From Dendrocalamus latiflorus (taxonomy: Eukaryota > Streptophyta > Magnoliopsida > Poales > Poaceae): a stretch of 64,000 nucleotides of DNA. The stretch spans positions 3,151,637-3,215,636 of the forward strand of contig CM029654.1 in assembly GCA_017311315.1 (NCBI GenBank). The letters run 5' to 3'. Below are positions 21,201 through 34,500 of the stretch, one piece after another. The notes under the pieces were generated by a model that saw only the letters and a program-made list of their open reading frames with translations, did no database searches and was not told the origin of the DNA. Each line of letters opens with the position of its first letter. The stretch's first letter is position 1. The position numbers and the translations under genes were made by a program.

Positions 21201-24200
21201 ATATTACTTCATGCAGCAGTGCACATCAGTTTCTTGTATACACTCACACTAGTATCTTATAGTTGTTTTATATATTTCCATGAGTGTTTTCTTTAAGTAC
21301 ATCTTGCTATCCTTGCAAATATATATTTTGTCCTTGGTCCTTGCATGATCTCGATTTGGCGTTCATTTCTTGTTCCTTTTTTTTCTTGAAGATGCTAGCT
21401 TTACAAAATTGATGCTTGAATAACAGAGTCTACAACTTTCTGCGGCTAGAGCCACAGTCCGGCCAAGTGCTGCTCCAGTGACACCACAAGAAAGTACAGC
21501 GACCTTGAGGAAAACTCTACCTCCAGTGACAGGTTATACTTTTAATGATTTTGCATCTTTTTCTTGAAGTGATAGTTTTCTTATGGGTCTCCTTAATCAT
21601 ATAGCATTCTACTTTTCTTTCAGGTAGATTTCCAGGTGGCAGTGCAAGCAGATTTCCAGGTGGCAATACAAGCAGATTTCCAGGTGGCAGTGCAAGGGAC
21701 AAGAAGATGTCATTGTCCAAAAAAAAAGAAGCTTTGCTCAAATATGAACTGTATGTTGCTAACTCTGGACTATTCCTCTGTTAGGGTTATTAATGGCCTG
21801 TGCTAAAATATTAGTAGATGTGCTTCAGTTTGACAGATTTGCAGAATCAATTGACCAGTGTGCTATTAAAGCATTGTCGTACTGTTGCCATTAAAGATAC
21901 AGACTCCTCGTATATGGATTTTGAGAAGCCAGAGACTAATGTTAGTGTACTAGAAGGAGCCACTACTGCAAGTGCATCAACCTCCGCAGAGGTGGCGAAG
22001 ATTTATGTCAATGAACAGCCAAACCCAGGAGCAGCAGACAAGCCAGACAATGAATTTGGCCAAAAGAGAAAGAGAAACCCTATCATTGTTACACCCGCTT
22101 GGTGTTATAGTGAAGCTGCAACTGGTTTGTCCTTTGCTTAGTGGAAAGATTAATAACCTGTTGTTCTATTTTAATACAAGTTGAGCAGTGGTACATCCTT
22201 TTGGTTCGTTCATATATATTCTGTGAATCTTGGATATGTTAATTAATCTGTGAATAGGCTATGATATGTCCTAGTAGCACAGTGGGATGCACCCAGGAAT
22301 TCCATTGTGTTGCAATTTGTTTTTCAAATGTTCATCCACGATTAAGTGATTTGTAATAAAGCCTTACATTTTCCGCAGTTATATAATTGCATATCTGTTA
22401 CTACAATCTGTATCAACTGAAAAGTGTGGTGACAGGAACCTTGCGGCATGAGCAAAATTCTACTTCACATAGTGATGGTGCAAGAAGTTTCGATATTTGG
22501 AAGGGACATGTTAATCCATCATTTCCACAGAGATCTATTAGGAAAAACATACTGTTCTGTTTAGAGGGCCGTGAAACTGGTGCCAACTGGTCTCAAACTT
22601 GTTCTTGTGGAGGTTATGCTGGAAGGGATAGTGAAAGATGGACCACTTTCCTTGAAGGCATGTTTTCTTTCTCGAAACAATAGTATTATTCAGCAGTGCT
22701 CTGTTACTTTAAAAAATTCTACCTGTAGTTTCCAATTTTCCATATTTTGAAACCATAATTAATTATTCTTGATTATCCATATTAGGATGGAATTCACCGG
22801 CGGTCCAGTTTGAAGGGCCTGCAGTACACGTCATAAGAAAAAGTTACCTATCTTGGTGTCCAACTTCATGTGCTTATACATCAAGTGCTCCTTCTGCTCA
22901 GCCTCATGACAGGGTATGGATCTCTCAAATACTTGTTTATGCAATATGGTACAAGACTACAAGTTCAAATAGCTGATGTCTGGCAGTTTGTTTGGTTCTC
23001 TTTAGTTCATGCAATTTCAAATACTCTTCTGGTGTACAAATTTCAATACATTGCATGCGTTGTTTTGCTTTTAATTCAACATATTATCTTTTGTTCCTGT
23101 CTCAAAGACTCAAACTGGATATATTGTGTAGCTTCCATCAGAAAAGCTAAGAAATATGCTATCTACAGTTCTACATATACACAGCTTGGCCACTTTGATA
23201 GGTTGCTACATTAGCATTGTCCCTGAAGTTCCAGAAGGTAGAATTATATACATGTGATTATGTCGACCATTTTGACAATGCCATAAGTTTCATATAGGAA
23301 GATGCATGAATGGGCAAAATTGTTTTAAGGGGATGAAGCTTGAATGCTTCCAGAAATGATCAAAATGTCTAATATGTGGCCTACCTTTTGTTGATGTGAT
23401 TATTAAGGCCAAGATAAACTTGTATGTGGGGTATTCAGCATCTTTTTGTTGGCCCCCTTCATGCATTTCATTTAAGATCAGTGCAGAAAGCACCCATCTC
23501 GTTGCAAAATTAATCAATCTAGCTGTGCTTGATTGTGCCATTTATTTTATTTAACATATTTATTCATTTCTGTTCTAAAACTATCTGCTGTTGTGCTGGC
23601 TCAGCAAGGTGTCCGCAAAGTTCTTGATGTGAAATTTCATCCAGAAGGGTTGCCTCAGCTTGTTTCTTGCTCTAATGAGGTTAGTACCATTTATGATTGT
23701 TGGTGCATTTTCTAGTCAAGATGTTCTAGCAGAGAGGGGGAGCCCGGGAAGGGGACCTGGAAATGAGCGTAATGTTATAGCTGCATATTTTGCTGCTTCC
23801 ATTAGATCTTTAGTGCAGTGTCTTGATAACTTCATATTATTGTTTTTATTTTTACTTTATTTTACCTTTCTTTTGATTCATTCAAATACTATTCCACTAA
23901 TTCAGGCACCGAATGAATTATTGCTTTTCAATCTTCTTTCTGGAAGGGCTATTCATCTTAGAGGCCACAATACCAAGGTATGCCAAATAAGTTTATTCTG
24001 TTACATTCACCCATAGGGTATGTTCTGAGCTAGCGACTCCACACCCCTTTCCTCCTTTTCCTTTTTTTGCTTGCAAAATAATATTCATTTTCCTAGCTGG
24101 GATAGAAAAAGCTTAAGAGTTAAGCACACTGCCATGAAAAATACGAAAGAAGTGGTTATGTAACATGCTCAACCCTCTATCTCCTGCAATATTTACTTGT

Positions 24201-27200
24201 CATTCTTCATGCTCGATTATTTGTCACATTTGTTCCAAGCGTGTTCCGTACAAGGAGAAAGTTTTCTTTGGTAACCATGGCACTACACCACTACCACATA
24301 AGAATTTTACAATTACAGTAGTTATGTGAACCAGCTTTCACTTCACGTTAGAAGTTGGTTATTTTGGATTTTCTTATCCCTTCTTGATATTTGGTATTCA
24401 ATAGGAGTTTTTTTTACTATGTTGATTACTTTTTTAATTATATTTAATTGTTCTCAGATCCAGGCTATCGCATTTGCAGTCAAAGGAGCAAGCGTAGTAT
24501 CTTGTGGTTCTAATTTATTAAAGGTAACTTTGGACTTTTCTTCTTTGTTCAGTTCTAATTACCGCAACAAATAAGAAAATCATGCTATTAATTGCTCTTC
24601 TCCCCATAAATGGACAATAGGTATGGGACTGCATTACGGGGTCTTGCCTCTATACCTTGGGCGGCGATGACCAAAATTCAGTGGGGCATACTCAAAAAAT
24701 TAATGCTATGGCAGTGAATAAATGGCAATCCTGTATGTCAACTCTTCATCTTATTTCTCTGTGTTTACTAAATTCCATCCATGTTGTTTCTGTGTTTGAG
24801 TTGCAAACTTTAAGGGATAGGTTTGACAATATGTTCCTTAGCTTGTCTTGACATTTTACCGATTTGACACACATTTTTATTACACTAGTAGTTTGCATAG
24901 AAAGCTATGACTAAATGAGGTAAATGTTCCAGCACAAACAAGTAATTCTAGGTGCTGGTTAGTTATGGTGCCCAAGCAGTGTTCACAAAGGCGGTAGGTG
25001 CTAGTCGGGCGACACACTAGTGCCTAATCGCTGATTAGGCAGGGCTAGGTGGCCGCCTAGGTGGGATAAATCGGATCGGTGGGCGAGGTGGGAGGGTGTC
25101 GCCTAACGCCTAGGCACCGCCGCCTAGGCAGGTTAGGCGGCCGCGTTTTAGAGCCCAACTCGTTTTGTTTTACTGCACTAGTGCACTGCTGCTGCATCTC
25201 TGTACAGTCTCAGACTCCTGGGTAGCACAGTAGCAATCTTGATTAAGCATGGCATTTATTTTGATGAATGTGTCCATGACAACGAATTGAACCAATCTCT
25301 TGGATTTTTTTAGCCTGATTTATAACCATATTGAAAGTTTTGTTTTGTTTAATGAAAATCTAATTTGGCAAAGCAAAGTACTAGCTAAAAATAGAAAAGG
25401 AATTATTCCCTTCTGTTTGGTTTGTTTTGCTTTGTAATATCATGTTTTTTACAAGAAGATGAACTATGCAAGTTTATCTGGTCCCAATGCAGCATTGTGA
25501 AGAACACACAACAAGCACATGATAGTTTCGTTGTCTGTACTGATTAAGAAATTCCATATGTTAAACATTTTGAATTGCCAGCCCATAAGATTAGCTGGTT
25601 CAATTTTCATGTGTATATATCTTGTTATAACAGTGATATTACCTGTATATAGTATTCCTTTTGTTGCAAATCCTCTTCACCTACTTTTTTCAGTGTTTTG
25701 AAACATCAATACAAGGTATGATCGCAGGGATATAGTTTTTTCTTTTGGTTTCCTAAGTATTTCTGTTCTTTTGCTGTATTTCTGTTACTCTGTGGAAGTC
25801 TATCGATTTGCTTCTTAATCCAACACTTGTTCTGCTGTGTTAAATTCTTTGTAGATTATCTCTATTTTTAATTTCAGTTTCAATTATTCTAGTTCTCAAC
25901 ATAGTGTACATTTATAGGTCTTGTTGTCACTAGTGGAGCAAAAGGTGATGGAAAACTTCTACTATGGAATGCCTTGAGAGGTGAACTTGCTTCTGATCTA
26001 AATTCAAACTTGAGGTAAACTGGAACGTTTCCATTTCCATCATGTATTTTCCTTCTTATATGTTCTTGCTTTGAAATACTCCCTAGTCCGTAGATTTGAT
26101 GTTATAACTTATAAGTCACTCTGGTATGCATGCAGTGAAACTATATCCACTAGTATATACAAAAGTATTTAGATTTGTCATATGAAATTAACATCAATAG
26201 ATTTGACATCAAAAGTACTCCCACTAATGTATAACCATTAATCATATATATTTTTTGCGCCATACAATGGAAGGTCAGTATTCAGATAAAAATTTCTGTG
26301 TGTTCTACTTTGAAATGCATCTTAATGTAATTATGTAAAAAATATGAGCTGGTTAACAACTTCACAAATTTGCTTGGTGACTTGTTCTTGGCAGTGTTGT
26401 CTATTCTTCTCTAGGAATTAAATGACACTATTGTAAAGCACAAAACACTGTTGCTGCCAAGCTGAACTTTTCATAAGCTGACTTATTGTTATTTACGTCA
26501 TACTAGTTATGTATGACGTAAACAAAAATAACTGGATAGAAGGCCCTTGGTAGTTGGTTGTACTTTGGCTTATTTAGACCATTTTCTACTTATTACTCAC
26601 ACACATTCTAAGAGAAACCCAAAACTTTGCTCGTTATACTATTCATGTGGGAACAACATGGGTGGCAGGGATCATTTTTGCATTTTTTTCCCCATTTGAG
26701 ACAAAAATATCAGATAAGGAATACCTTCTAGAGGTACATATGAATGATGTCCGTGGCCTGAGCTTCTAGAGAGAAAAGGCAGAAAAGAGGTATGAACCTT
26801 AAGGCATTTTTTTGTTGAAGTGGTAACATCAGTAAACACTAATAGAGAGGAACTTGGTTGAGGCTCTTGTCATGCTAAAGATGGATTTGATTGGTATCGG
26901 ATTTACATGTCCTAGTGAAATATTTAGTACTTCATCCATTAATTGCCCATATTTTGTTCTGGAAGTGAGACTAGTGTTGGGCCAAACTGTTGTGCTCTAC
27001 TATGCAACCTGTTGGTTTGTAGGATAGATGGTGCAAGCTTATATTGTTCCTGAGTTCAGATATTTTAACAGATTTTATGTTTCCACTTAAGCCTGTGAAG
27101 TCCCAAAATTTCTAATTCATCTTGTCCTAGCTGTCAAACTTTGTCGACTTCTGCGTTGATGTAGGTCCCAGGATATGGTCTATCCTTCAATTGATACAAT

Positions 27201-29659
27201 GGAGTTCTGTAGTGAAAATCTTCTAGCGTGTGGAAGTGACTGTGATTATGGTGGCTCAGCTGTGGTGCAATTATGGGATATTGAGTCTCCGGAATCTTAC
27301 TTATCTTTCTCTGCAAGTGATTCTGTATGTATCTTTTTTTTTTTTTACTTTTTAGGTTTAGAGTTGAAAATAGCACTAACACATATCTATTGCAGTATAT
27401 CACTTCCCTTAAAATCCATCCTGCTGGCAACACTATCATTACAGGTTATTTTCCTTTTCTGTTGCATGGAGTATCCCTCTATTGCGGTCACAGGATAAGG
27501 CTATATAGTTATTGTTACCTCCAATATGCAGGTTCCGGTGATGGGACTATTGGCTTATTTGACATCCGTGCCTGTTCTGCAATTAATCATTTGTCAGTGG
27601 GATCTGGTTGTGAGGTAGTTTTCCTATTGCTTTCCATCAGTAACCAGACATGCTAGTGGTTTTTGTTATTCCATTTTTGAGCAATTTCTTTTGAATATTT
27701 GTAGCTTTGATTTACTGGTGAGTGGTGAGTATTAGTTTTTGTTGTGCGCATTTTGACCAAAGCTAATCTTGGTGTTAGCTTGTAATTGATTGAATTCTCA
27801 GAGTGACTTGAATGATCATGTAATATTCTGCTGGTCTGCCCAATCTGGAGCCCTCATCCAGCCCTTGTAGATTTGCACATCATTCACTTTGGTATTCCCT
27901 TTCAATGGAGTGGAAGAGTGGAAGAAAAGGGGACTTGAAGCTTCAATTACAAAAACTAGGAGTCCGAATTTTATTTCGAAATTTCCAATCGCTCAATCAG
28001 GACAGGCCATAGCTCTAGGCATTGAAATGGTTACTTGTTCTTTGGTGCTTTGATCATTTTCACGTGCCATGAATATGCTACATCACAAAGTTGGAATTGT
28101 TGAGTGTAGTTTGCATGGATCATGTGCAAGTTATGTCATTTCTTGTGTTGGTTCTCATCTAAGGATGTCTGTCATTGCTGAAAATGCATAATCTTTTTGT
28201 TTAAGCTTCCAGTCTCTTAGTTGTACTGACATATTTCTTCCCTGAGAACTGATAGTAAACATGTTGTTGCTCAACAGGTTACATCTGTTTCATTTAGCAA
28301 CTGTGGTACCTATTTTTCTGCTTCTAGCACATCAAATAACACACTGGTTTGGGATACAAGACTAGTTCCGATAAGTCAAAGCAGGGATGTTTCACGAAGC
28401 AAAGACATGCGTTTTTTTCGCCCTTTACATTGCTTGAGCCATGGCAAGCAGATGCCCACTGCAGAATATACAAGTCAACTGCCAGGGTAATTATTAAATA
28501 TAAGTATGGCATTGTTGCATCTAGTGATTATTTGTTGTTTAAAACATCATTTATGGTTATTTATTATCTTTGCTGGCCTTCCTACTTGTTTGGAGATATT
28601 GCTTGTTTTGTTTCCAAACTCCATATGGGCTTTGAGAAAACTATGTATTGTTTGTTTTGTTTCCAAACTCCATATGGGCTTTGAGCTATGTATTGCTTGT
28701 TTTGTTTCCAAACTCCATATAGGCTTTGAGAAACTATCTTCTTTGTTACAGTCATGTTGATGAGGGTGATCAAGGGGTAAATGCCACACAGTGGCTGCAT
28801 AATGAACCTGTACTTGTTACTGTAAGTGGTGATGGCAGGTGAGTGAACAATGCAACGATTATTTTATCCTTCTGTGTATTCTTATATCACTTACCAAATG
28901 TGCTCAACTACTCTGCCTGCAGCGTTGGAATGTGGGATGTTACTTTAGGTCAGCCTTGTGTTAGACATATCACCACCCATACTCGATGTGCTAATGCGGT
29001 AAGCTTGTATTCCGATATTCTACTTGGTAGTCCTTTAGCTGACTTTTACTGATGCTTTAATTTTGTCATGGACAAATTCCAGGTTGCTGTAGCCCCTAAT
29101 GATGAATATATCTCCACAGGAGGAAGTGACCAAAAAGTTGTGAGTTGCTTATTTGGCCTTTTATCTAGTTTCTTCTTATGATGCTCTGTTTTGCATGGAT
29201 ATAGGCATGATTTAGATTGTTTTCGTGGCTCTGCAACCATAAAACATTATAAAAAAGGTGAAATGCAATACGGCAACCTTCTTGATATGGTTTGCTGAGC
29301 AAGGACATATAGAAGAATCAAAATGCACACTAGATAGCGTATTGCATTAACTGAGAAAATCTAGAAGATGCTATCAGCTGGTTCGTACTCATCATATCAT
29401 CTGGATGAGTTTTTGTCCTTTACATATGCAACTGACTTTTAGTGTGATCCCTCAGAGGGTAATGATCACACAAAATGTCGTAATTACTTATGCATTTCCA
29501 TTTGTTGGTTCTGATAAAAGAGTGACTGCTTGCCTTGTTTTTAATGTTTAGCTGCTCCTGTTGCTTATACTATCGGTTTGACAGGTTTTATATCATAATA
29601 GAAGTGGGCGTACACATCTTAATTGGCGCCTCACATACCCTCTGCCAGGAAATGATTAA
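18267..29659 (+). CDS. WD40-repeat protein, 20 exons, 892 aa
   Basis: A WD40 beta-propeller protein, probably a scaffold; its process is not known to me. Exons: 18267-18599, 19479-19727, 21427-21532, 21624-21750, 21829-22124, 22436-22657, 22786-22913, 23605-23679, 23906-23977, 24458-24523, 24621-24732, 25918-26014, 27165-27324, 27396-27444, 27532-27614, 28278-28486, 28752-28838, 28923-28998, 29083-29139, 29585-29659. Phases agree throughout. Intron 6 is GC-AG (gcatgt at 22658). The Pro/Ala-rich start (residues 5-50) is followed by a conserved-looking helical stretch (WEIAARAWLESFPDG; PTEPEVDAYIDAHRPELPS). Exon 4 encodes three RFPGG units. WD repeats fill residues about 488-885, with VWDC, LLLWN, VQLWDI, IGLFDIR, LVWDTR, VGMWDV and a final KVVLYH strand. 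It ends TYPLPGND. The exon 11-12 junction is the least certain. Confidence 0.88.
19046..19329. mobile_element. Tourist-type (PIF/Harbinger) MITE, 284 bp
   Basis: Terminal inverted repeats GAGCATGTCCAATGCA (left) and, from the other strand, GAGCATGTACAATGCA (right) differ at one base. TTA lies immediately outside both ends (19043-19045, 19330-19332), the target duplication of Tourist/Harbinger MITEs. The body is AT-rich with repeated GATGCTTA words and has no ORF. It lies in intron 1 of the WD40 gene. Confidence 0.9.
20591..20794. repeat. Tandem duplication (~102-bp period) in WD40 intron 2
   Basis: A segment starting AAAAGTTG at 20591 (TTCCCTAATGATGTTTACAT and onward) recurs at 20693 with a few substitutions. 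The surrounding intron (20080-21010) also holds degenerate CCGGTTTT-type repeats of unknown origin. Confidence 0.85.
24980..25155. repeat. GC-rich fold-back sequence in WD40 intron 11
   Basis: This 175-bp island is far more GC-rich than its intron and consists of overlapping palindromes (GCCTAGGC, GCCGCCTAG with CTAGGCGGC-like partners, TTAGGCGGCCGC). It resembles a family of self-complementary grass repeats with an AAGGCGGTAGG end. No target duplication was identified, so the class is open. Confidence 0.4.
26492..26522. repeat. 12-bp perfect inverted repeat
   Basis: TTTACGTCATAC (26492-26503) and GTATGACGTAAA (26511-26522) form a perfect 12-bp stem with a 7-nt loop in WD40 intron 12. Each arm contains the ACGTCA core bound by plant bZIP factors. 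Function unknown. Confidence 0.7.
28599..28738. repeat. Three tandem copies of a 45-49 bp unit in WD40 intron 16
   Basis: TTTCCAAACTCCATATGGGC recurs at 28611, 28660 and 28705, with matching flanks (TTGTTTTG before, TTTGAG after). The periods are 49 and 45 bp. The array ends about 15 bp before the exon 17 acceptor. Confidence 0.9.
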
Positions 29660-29934
29660 TATGCTGCCAGAAATTGTAGGATGATTCCACTAATGGTAAG
29701 TGGCTTTATTTTTGTGCTTTCTGATGTCGATGAATTTGCGAAGTATCGGCACACAAACAGCTAAAGGAATAACGACTACGGAATAACGGCAATAAATATA
29801 TGAATATGCTGTCAATGCATAGAAACCTACTGCTATTCATTTTCTGTATAGCTTTGAGCAGTATTGATGTCTTCACATATCAGACAGAGAACTTACTGTA
29901 GACATCTAAGGGACCAAAAAAGAAGGGGAAAAAA

Positions 29935-30451
29935 TCAAATTGGTGAAAGGCCTTGTTTTATTGTGGAGACACCTGATGTTTTGTCTTCATAAGAGATTGA
30001 GCAGCTTCTGTTATTTCCCAACGCACTCTGCATTCTGTTCCTAATTTTTCTTATACGAATGTCTTTTTCAGCTGAGGATTTATCTGCACGAGGTTGTTGA
30101 ACTATAGTAGAAACTCTGCTGCTCCAAATGGATGTGGAGCCAGGGCTGGTATTGAAGCCTCTGCTTGACGGACGACTGCAGCTTGTGTTGGGTCTTAATA
30201 TGAATGAATTATCATGCCTCTTTACAACTTGAGTCTGTACCTTTTTATTCTCCTGTGAAGATAGTGTTGATGAAACCAATATCAACCTGACTGGTGATAG
30301 TTTTGTATTCTTAAAATGTTAGCACAGATTATTAGGCAATTCCCTGTACCAGCAATTGAGTAATAGCTACGCACCAGTTGCCTGTATTTCTCATCTTCCT
30401 TTTCCTTGAGTGTGTTGACATGTAGTCTTTCAGCATTGCCAAAAGGGGAAG
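29935..30451 (-). CDS. 3' exons of an unrecognised minus-strand gene
   Basis: Two exons join in phase: 30451-30375 (SPFGNAERLHVNTL, KEKEDEKYRQL) and 30252-29935 (ENKKVQTQVVKRHDNS, then a Ser/Arg/Thr-rich tail, stop TGA at 29937-29935). The acceptor tttgcag and donor gtgcgt bound the first, and acceptor ttcacag opens the second. The protein end is basic and Ser-rich (FILRPNTSCSRPSSRG, IRIRKIRNRMQSALG) and I do not recognise the family. The gene would converge on the WD40 gene, with stops about 275 bp apart. No upstream exon was found before the satellite array, so this may be a truncated remnant or a gene whose 5' part lies beyond a long intron. Confidence 0.5.
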
Positions 30452-30839
30452 CTGCAAATATTAATATTAAGCAGTTGTTCAAGAAATTATAAGGACTTTC
30501 TATTATTTGGAACCAATTAGTTGACAATCAATCCATCTGAGCTTGTGTGGTTACTAAAATATTCTTACTGCATGTTTCTGTTTTCAAGGTTGTTTTTGCA
30601 GATAGAGCATTTACGATGTATATGTGAGCGAGTACTCTGATCAGAATATTAGAAACAAGTCGGCATCGCTGGCATCTACTTGCCAGCGTGCATATTGTGC
30701 TGAACAGAAAACAATAGCATGCGATGAGTGTTTCGCATATACTGTTATAAACTGTTGCTTAGCATTATCATTGAACTGATTGGTAGTGTTGTGCTAGAAA
30801 TGCAGTCAAACACAATGCTGTCTATATTATTTTAGGGAG

Positions 30840-30972
30840 GTGCTTCTATACTTTTCTTAGTAGTGAATGGCACGATTTTTAAAACATGATAAATGGTGGA
30901 TATACGTTACTTACCTTTTCATTTGTTTTAAGATTAATGCTATTTTTGTTAGACAGAAAAGTATAGAAGCAC
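30840..30972. mobile_element. Short MITE-like element with perfect 18-bp TIRs
   Basis: GTGCTTCTATACTTTTCT (30840-30857) is the exact reverse complement of 30955-30972, giving a 133-bp AT-rich element without ORF. Target duplication and superfamily were not resolved. Confidence 0.7.
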
Positions 30973-31579
30973 TACTCATTTTTTTCTTCAAGTGAGTACA
31001 TATGTAACCTGTACTGGCTGAGTATAAACTGGGTTATTTTTTTATATCATAAACTGGATTATGTTGATTTACCAGTACTGTGTCATGATGTGTTTACAAT
31101 GGCTACAGGAATTTGTAGTTCACTGTTATGCAATGGTCATGTATCAGTAATCTTTGTGAAAAACGTTTTAAGCAAGGTAAGACAAGGTATTTCTGGTTGT
31201 TCAATATTATGCATTTTTAATATGAGAATCACAATTATTTTATTCACCAGATTTTTCAAATATCGTGTAGGCTGTAGTTGATGGCGTGATCTTATCAATT
31301 TTAAAACGTGGGCGATCATATCTCATGCAGCCAACCACCAAGACCTTTAGTTTTTGTTCTCTCTGGGAGTAACTACCAGCATGTGCGTGGCGGCATAAGG
31401 TCATGGATGTAAATAATAAGTTATCGTGTGTATTTATGCGAAATTTTATATTTTTATGTTAATATAGATATATTTAGTATGTTTGTTAGGATTTTCTATT
31501 TACTCTGTGTTATACGATAATGTATTTGGGTACGTAGAAAGGCTATAAAGTGTAAATCTTTTGAATAATTAAGTTGTGT
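30973..31579. other. AT-rich spacer before the satellite array
   Basis: No gene, transposon end or conserved motif is visible. The short frames here have no splice-site context or recognisable content. Confidence 0.6.
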
Positions 31580-34500
31580 CTAGCGGTGTGATAGTGCAGA
31601 AAATTAAAACAACATGGTCAATCAACGTAGTCGAAACAACGTGGTCGATCAATGTTGTCGAAACAACGTGCTCGATTAACATATTTGAGACAATGTGGTC
31701 GAAACAACGTAGTCGACCGAAGTGATCGAAACATAATTGTCGAAAATATCGTGGTTGAACCAACGTGGTCAAAACAGCGTGTTCGACACAACGTGTTCGA
31801 AACAACCTAGTCGAAACCTCGTGGTCGAATGAAATGATCGAAACATCATGGTCAAAAATATTGTGGTCGAACCAACATGATCGACACGACGTGGTCAAAG
31901 CAACATGGTCGAACGAACGTTGTCGAAACATCGTGGTCGAAAATATCATGCTCGAAATAACATAGTCGAACCAAAGTGGTCGAAACTTCATGGTCAACGC
32001 AACGTGGTCGAACGAACGTGGTCGATCGAAGTGGTCGAAACATCCTGCTCGAAAATATCGTGGTTGAATTAACGTGGTCAACCCAACATGGTCGACACAA
32101 CCTAGTTGAACGAACGTGCTTGAAACATCGTAGCCGAACCAGCGTAGTCGACCCAAGTGGTTGAAATATGGTTGTCAAACGTGGTTGAAACAGTGTGATC
32201 AACCTAACATGGTCGAAACAACATGGTTGAAACATTGTGGTCAACCAAAGTGGTCAAAACATCATGGTTGATACAACGTGGTCGAATCAATCTGGTCGAC
32301 CAAAGTTGTCAAAACGCACAGCGTGGTCGATCAAACATGGTCAACCTAACGTGGTCATAACGTGGTGGTCGAACGAACATGATCGAGCCAATGTGATCGA
32401 AATATTATGGTCGAAATATCGCGGTCGAAAATATCGTGATCAAACCAATGTTGTCAAAACATTGTGGTCAACCAAACTGGTGGAAACATCTTGGTCAAAA
32501 CATCGTGGTCGACACAACGTGCTCGAACCAATGTGTTCGAAACGTGGTTGAAAGAACGTGGTCAAAACAGAATGGTCGAAATATCGTGATGGAAACATTG
32601 TGGTGGAAACATGATCGTTGAACAAACATGTTTGCTAACGTGGTCAAAATATCATGATGGAAACATCGTGGTGGAAACAGGGTGGTCGAATGAACATGGT
32701 CGAGCCAACGTGGTCAAAACAACGTAGTCAAAATAACTTGGTCGAAACATCGTGGTCGAAACATTATGGCCGAAAATATCGTGGTCGAACCAACGTGGTC
32801 AAAATATCTTGTTCAAAAATATTGTGGTCGACCGAAGTGGTCGAAACAACTTGGTCGAAAATATCGTGGTCAAACCAACATTGTCGATACGACGTGATCG
32901 AAACATCGTAGTCGAACGAACATAGTCGAAACATCTTAGTTGAAAATATCGTGCTCGAAACAATGTGGTTGAACCAAAGTGGTCGAAACATCATGGTGGA
33001 CACAGCGTGGTTGAACAAACGTGGTCGAGACAACTGGTTGAAATATCCTAGTTGAAAATATCGTGGTCGAACCAATGTGGTCGAACCATCCTGGTCGGCA
33101 CAACGTGGCCGGCCTAGGTGGTCGAAACACAGAACCATCATGGTCCACCAAAGTGGTTGTAACTCGTGGTCAAACCAACATGGTTAAAGCATCATCGTTG
33201 AAACAGCGTGGTCAACCACCATGGTCAAAACATCGTGGTCAAAAGAACATGGTTGACACGACGTGGTCGAAACATCCTAGTTGACTGAAGTGGTCAAAAC
33301 ATTTTGGTCGAAAATATTGTGGTCGACACAACGTAATCGAAACAACATGGTCGAACGAATGTGGTCAAAACATCGTGGTAAAAAATATCATGGTCAACAC
33401 AATGTGGTCAAAATATCATGATCGAACAAACATGATCAAACCAACGTGGTCAATCAAAATGGATGAAATATCCTGGTTGAAAATATCGTTGTCGAAACAA
33501 CTTGGTCAAAAATATCGTGCTCGAAACAGCGTGGTCGAACCAAAGTGGTCGAAACATCATGGTTGACACAGCGTGGTCAAGCCAACGTGGTCGATCGAAA
33601 TGGTCGAAACATCCTAATCAAAAATATCGTAGTCAAACCATCCTGGTCGGCACAACATGGTCGACCCAAGTGGTCGAAACACAGAACCATCGTGGTCCAC
33701 CAAAGTGGTTGCAACATCGTGGTCGAACCAACATGATCGAAACATCATCATCGAAACAACATGGTCGATCACCATGGTCGAAACATCGTAGTCCGAAGAA
33801 CGTGGTCGACAACATGGTCGAAACAATGTGATCGAAATGTCGTGATGGAGACATAGTGGTGGAAACATGGTGGTTAAACGAACATGGTTGAGCCAACGTG
33901 GTTAAAATAACGTGGTCAAAACAACCTGGTTGAAACATCGTGGTCGCAACCTCGAGGTTGACCGAAGTGGTCGAAACATCATGGTCGAAAATATCATTGT
34001 CGAACCAACATGGTCGAAAATATCATGGTCGAACCAATGTGGTTGACCAAAGTGGTCAAAATATCTTGGTCGAAAATATCAAGGTCGACACAACATGGTC
34101 GAAACAACAAGGTCGAACGAACGTGATCAAAAATATCATGGTCGAACCAATGTGGTCGAACCAAAGTGGTCGAAACATCGTGGTCGAGCCAACATGGTCG
34201 ATCGAAGTAGTCAAAATATCATGGTCAACCCAATGTGGTTGAAACAACTTGGTCGAAAATATTGTGCTTGAAACAACAAGGTTGAACCAATGTGGTCAAA
34301 CTAAAGTGGTCGAAACATCATGGTTGACATAGCATGGTTGAGCTAACGTGGTTGAGCGAAGTGCTTGAAGCATCCTAGTCAAAAATATCGTGGTTGAACT
34401 AACGTGGTCGAACCATCCTAGTCGACACAAAGTGGTCGACCCAAGTAGTCGAAACACAGAATCATCATGGCCCACTCAAGTGGTCGCAACATTCGACCAA

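Noticed and set aside
26090..26225. Possible Stowaway MITE (ACTCCCTAGTCCG ... AAAGTACTCCCAC)
   Set aside because: The ends are only loosely inverted and no TA duplication could be assigned.
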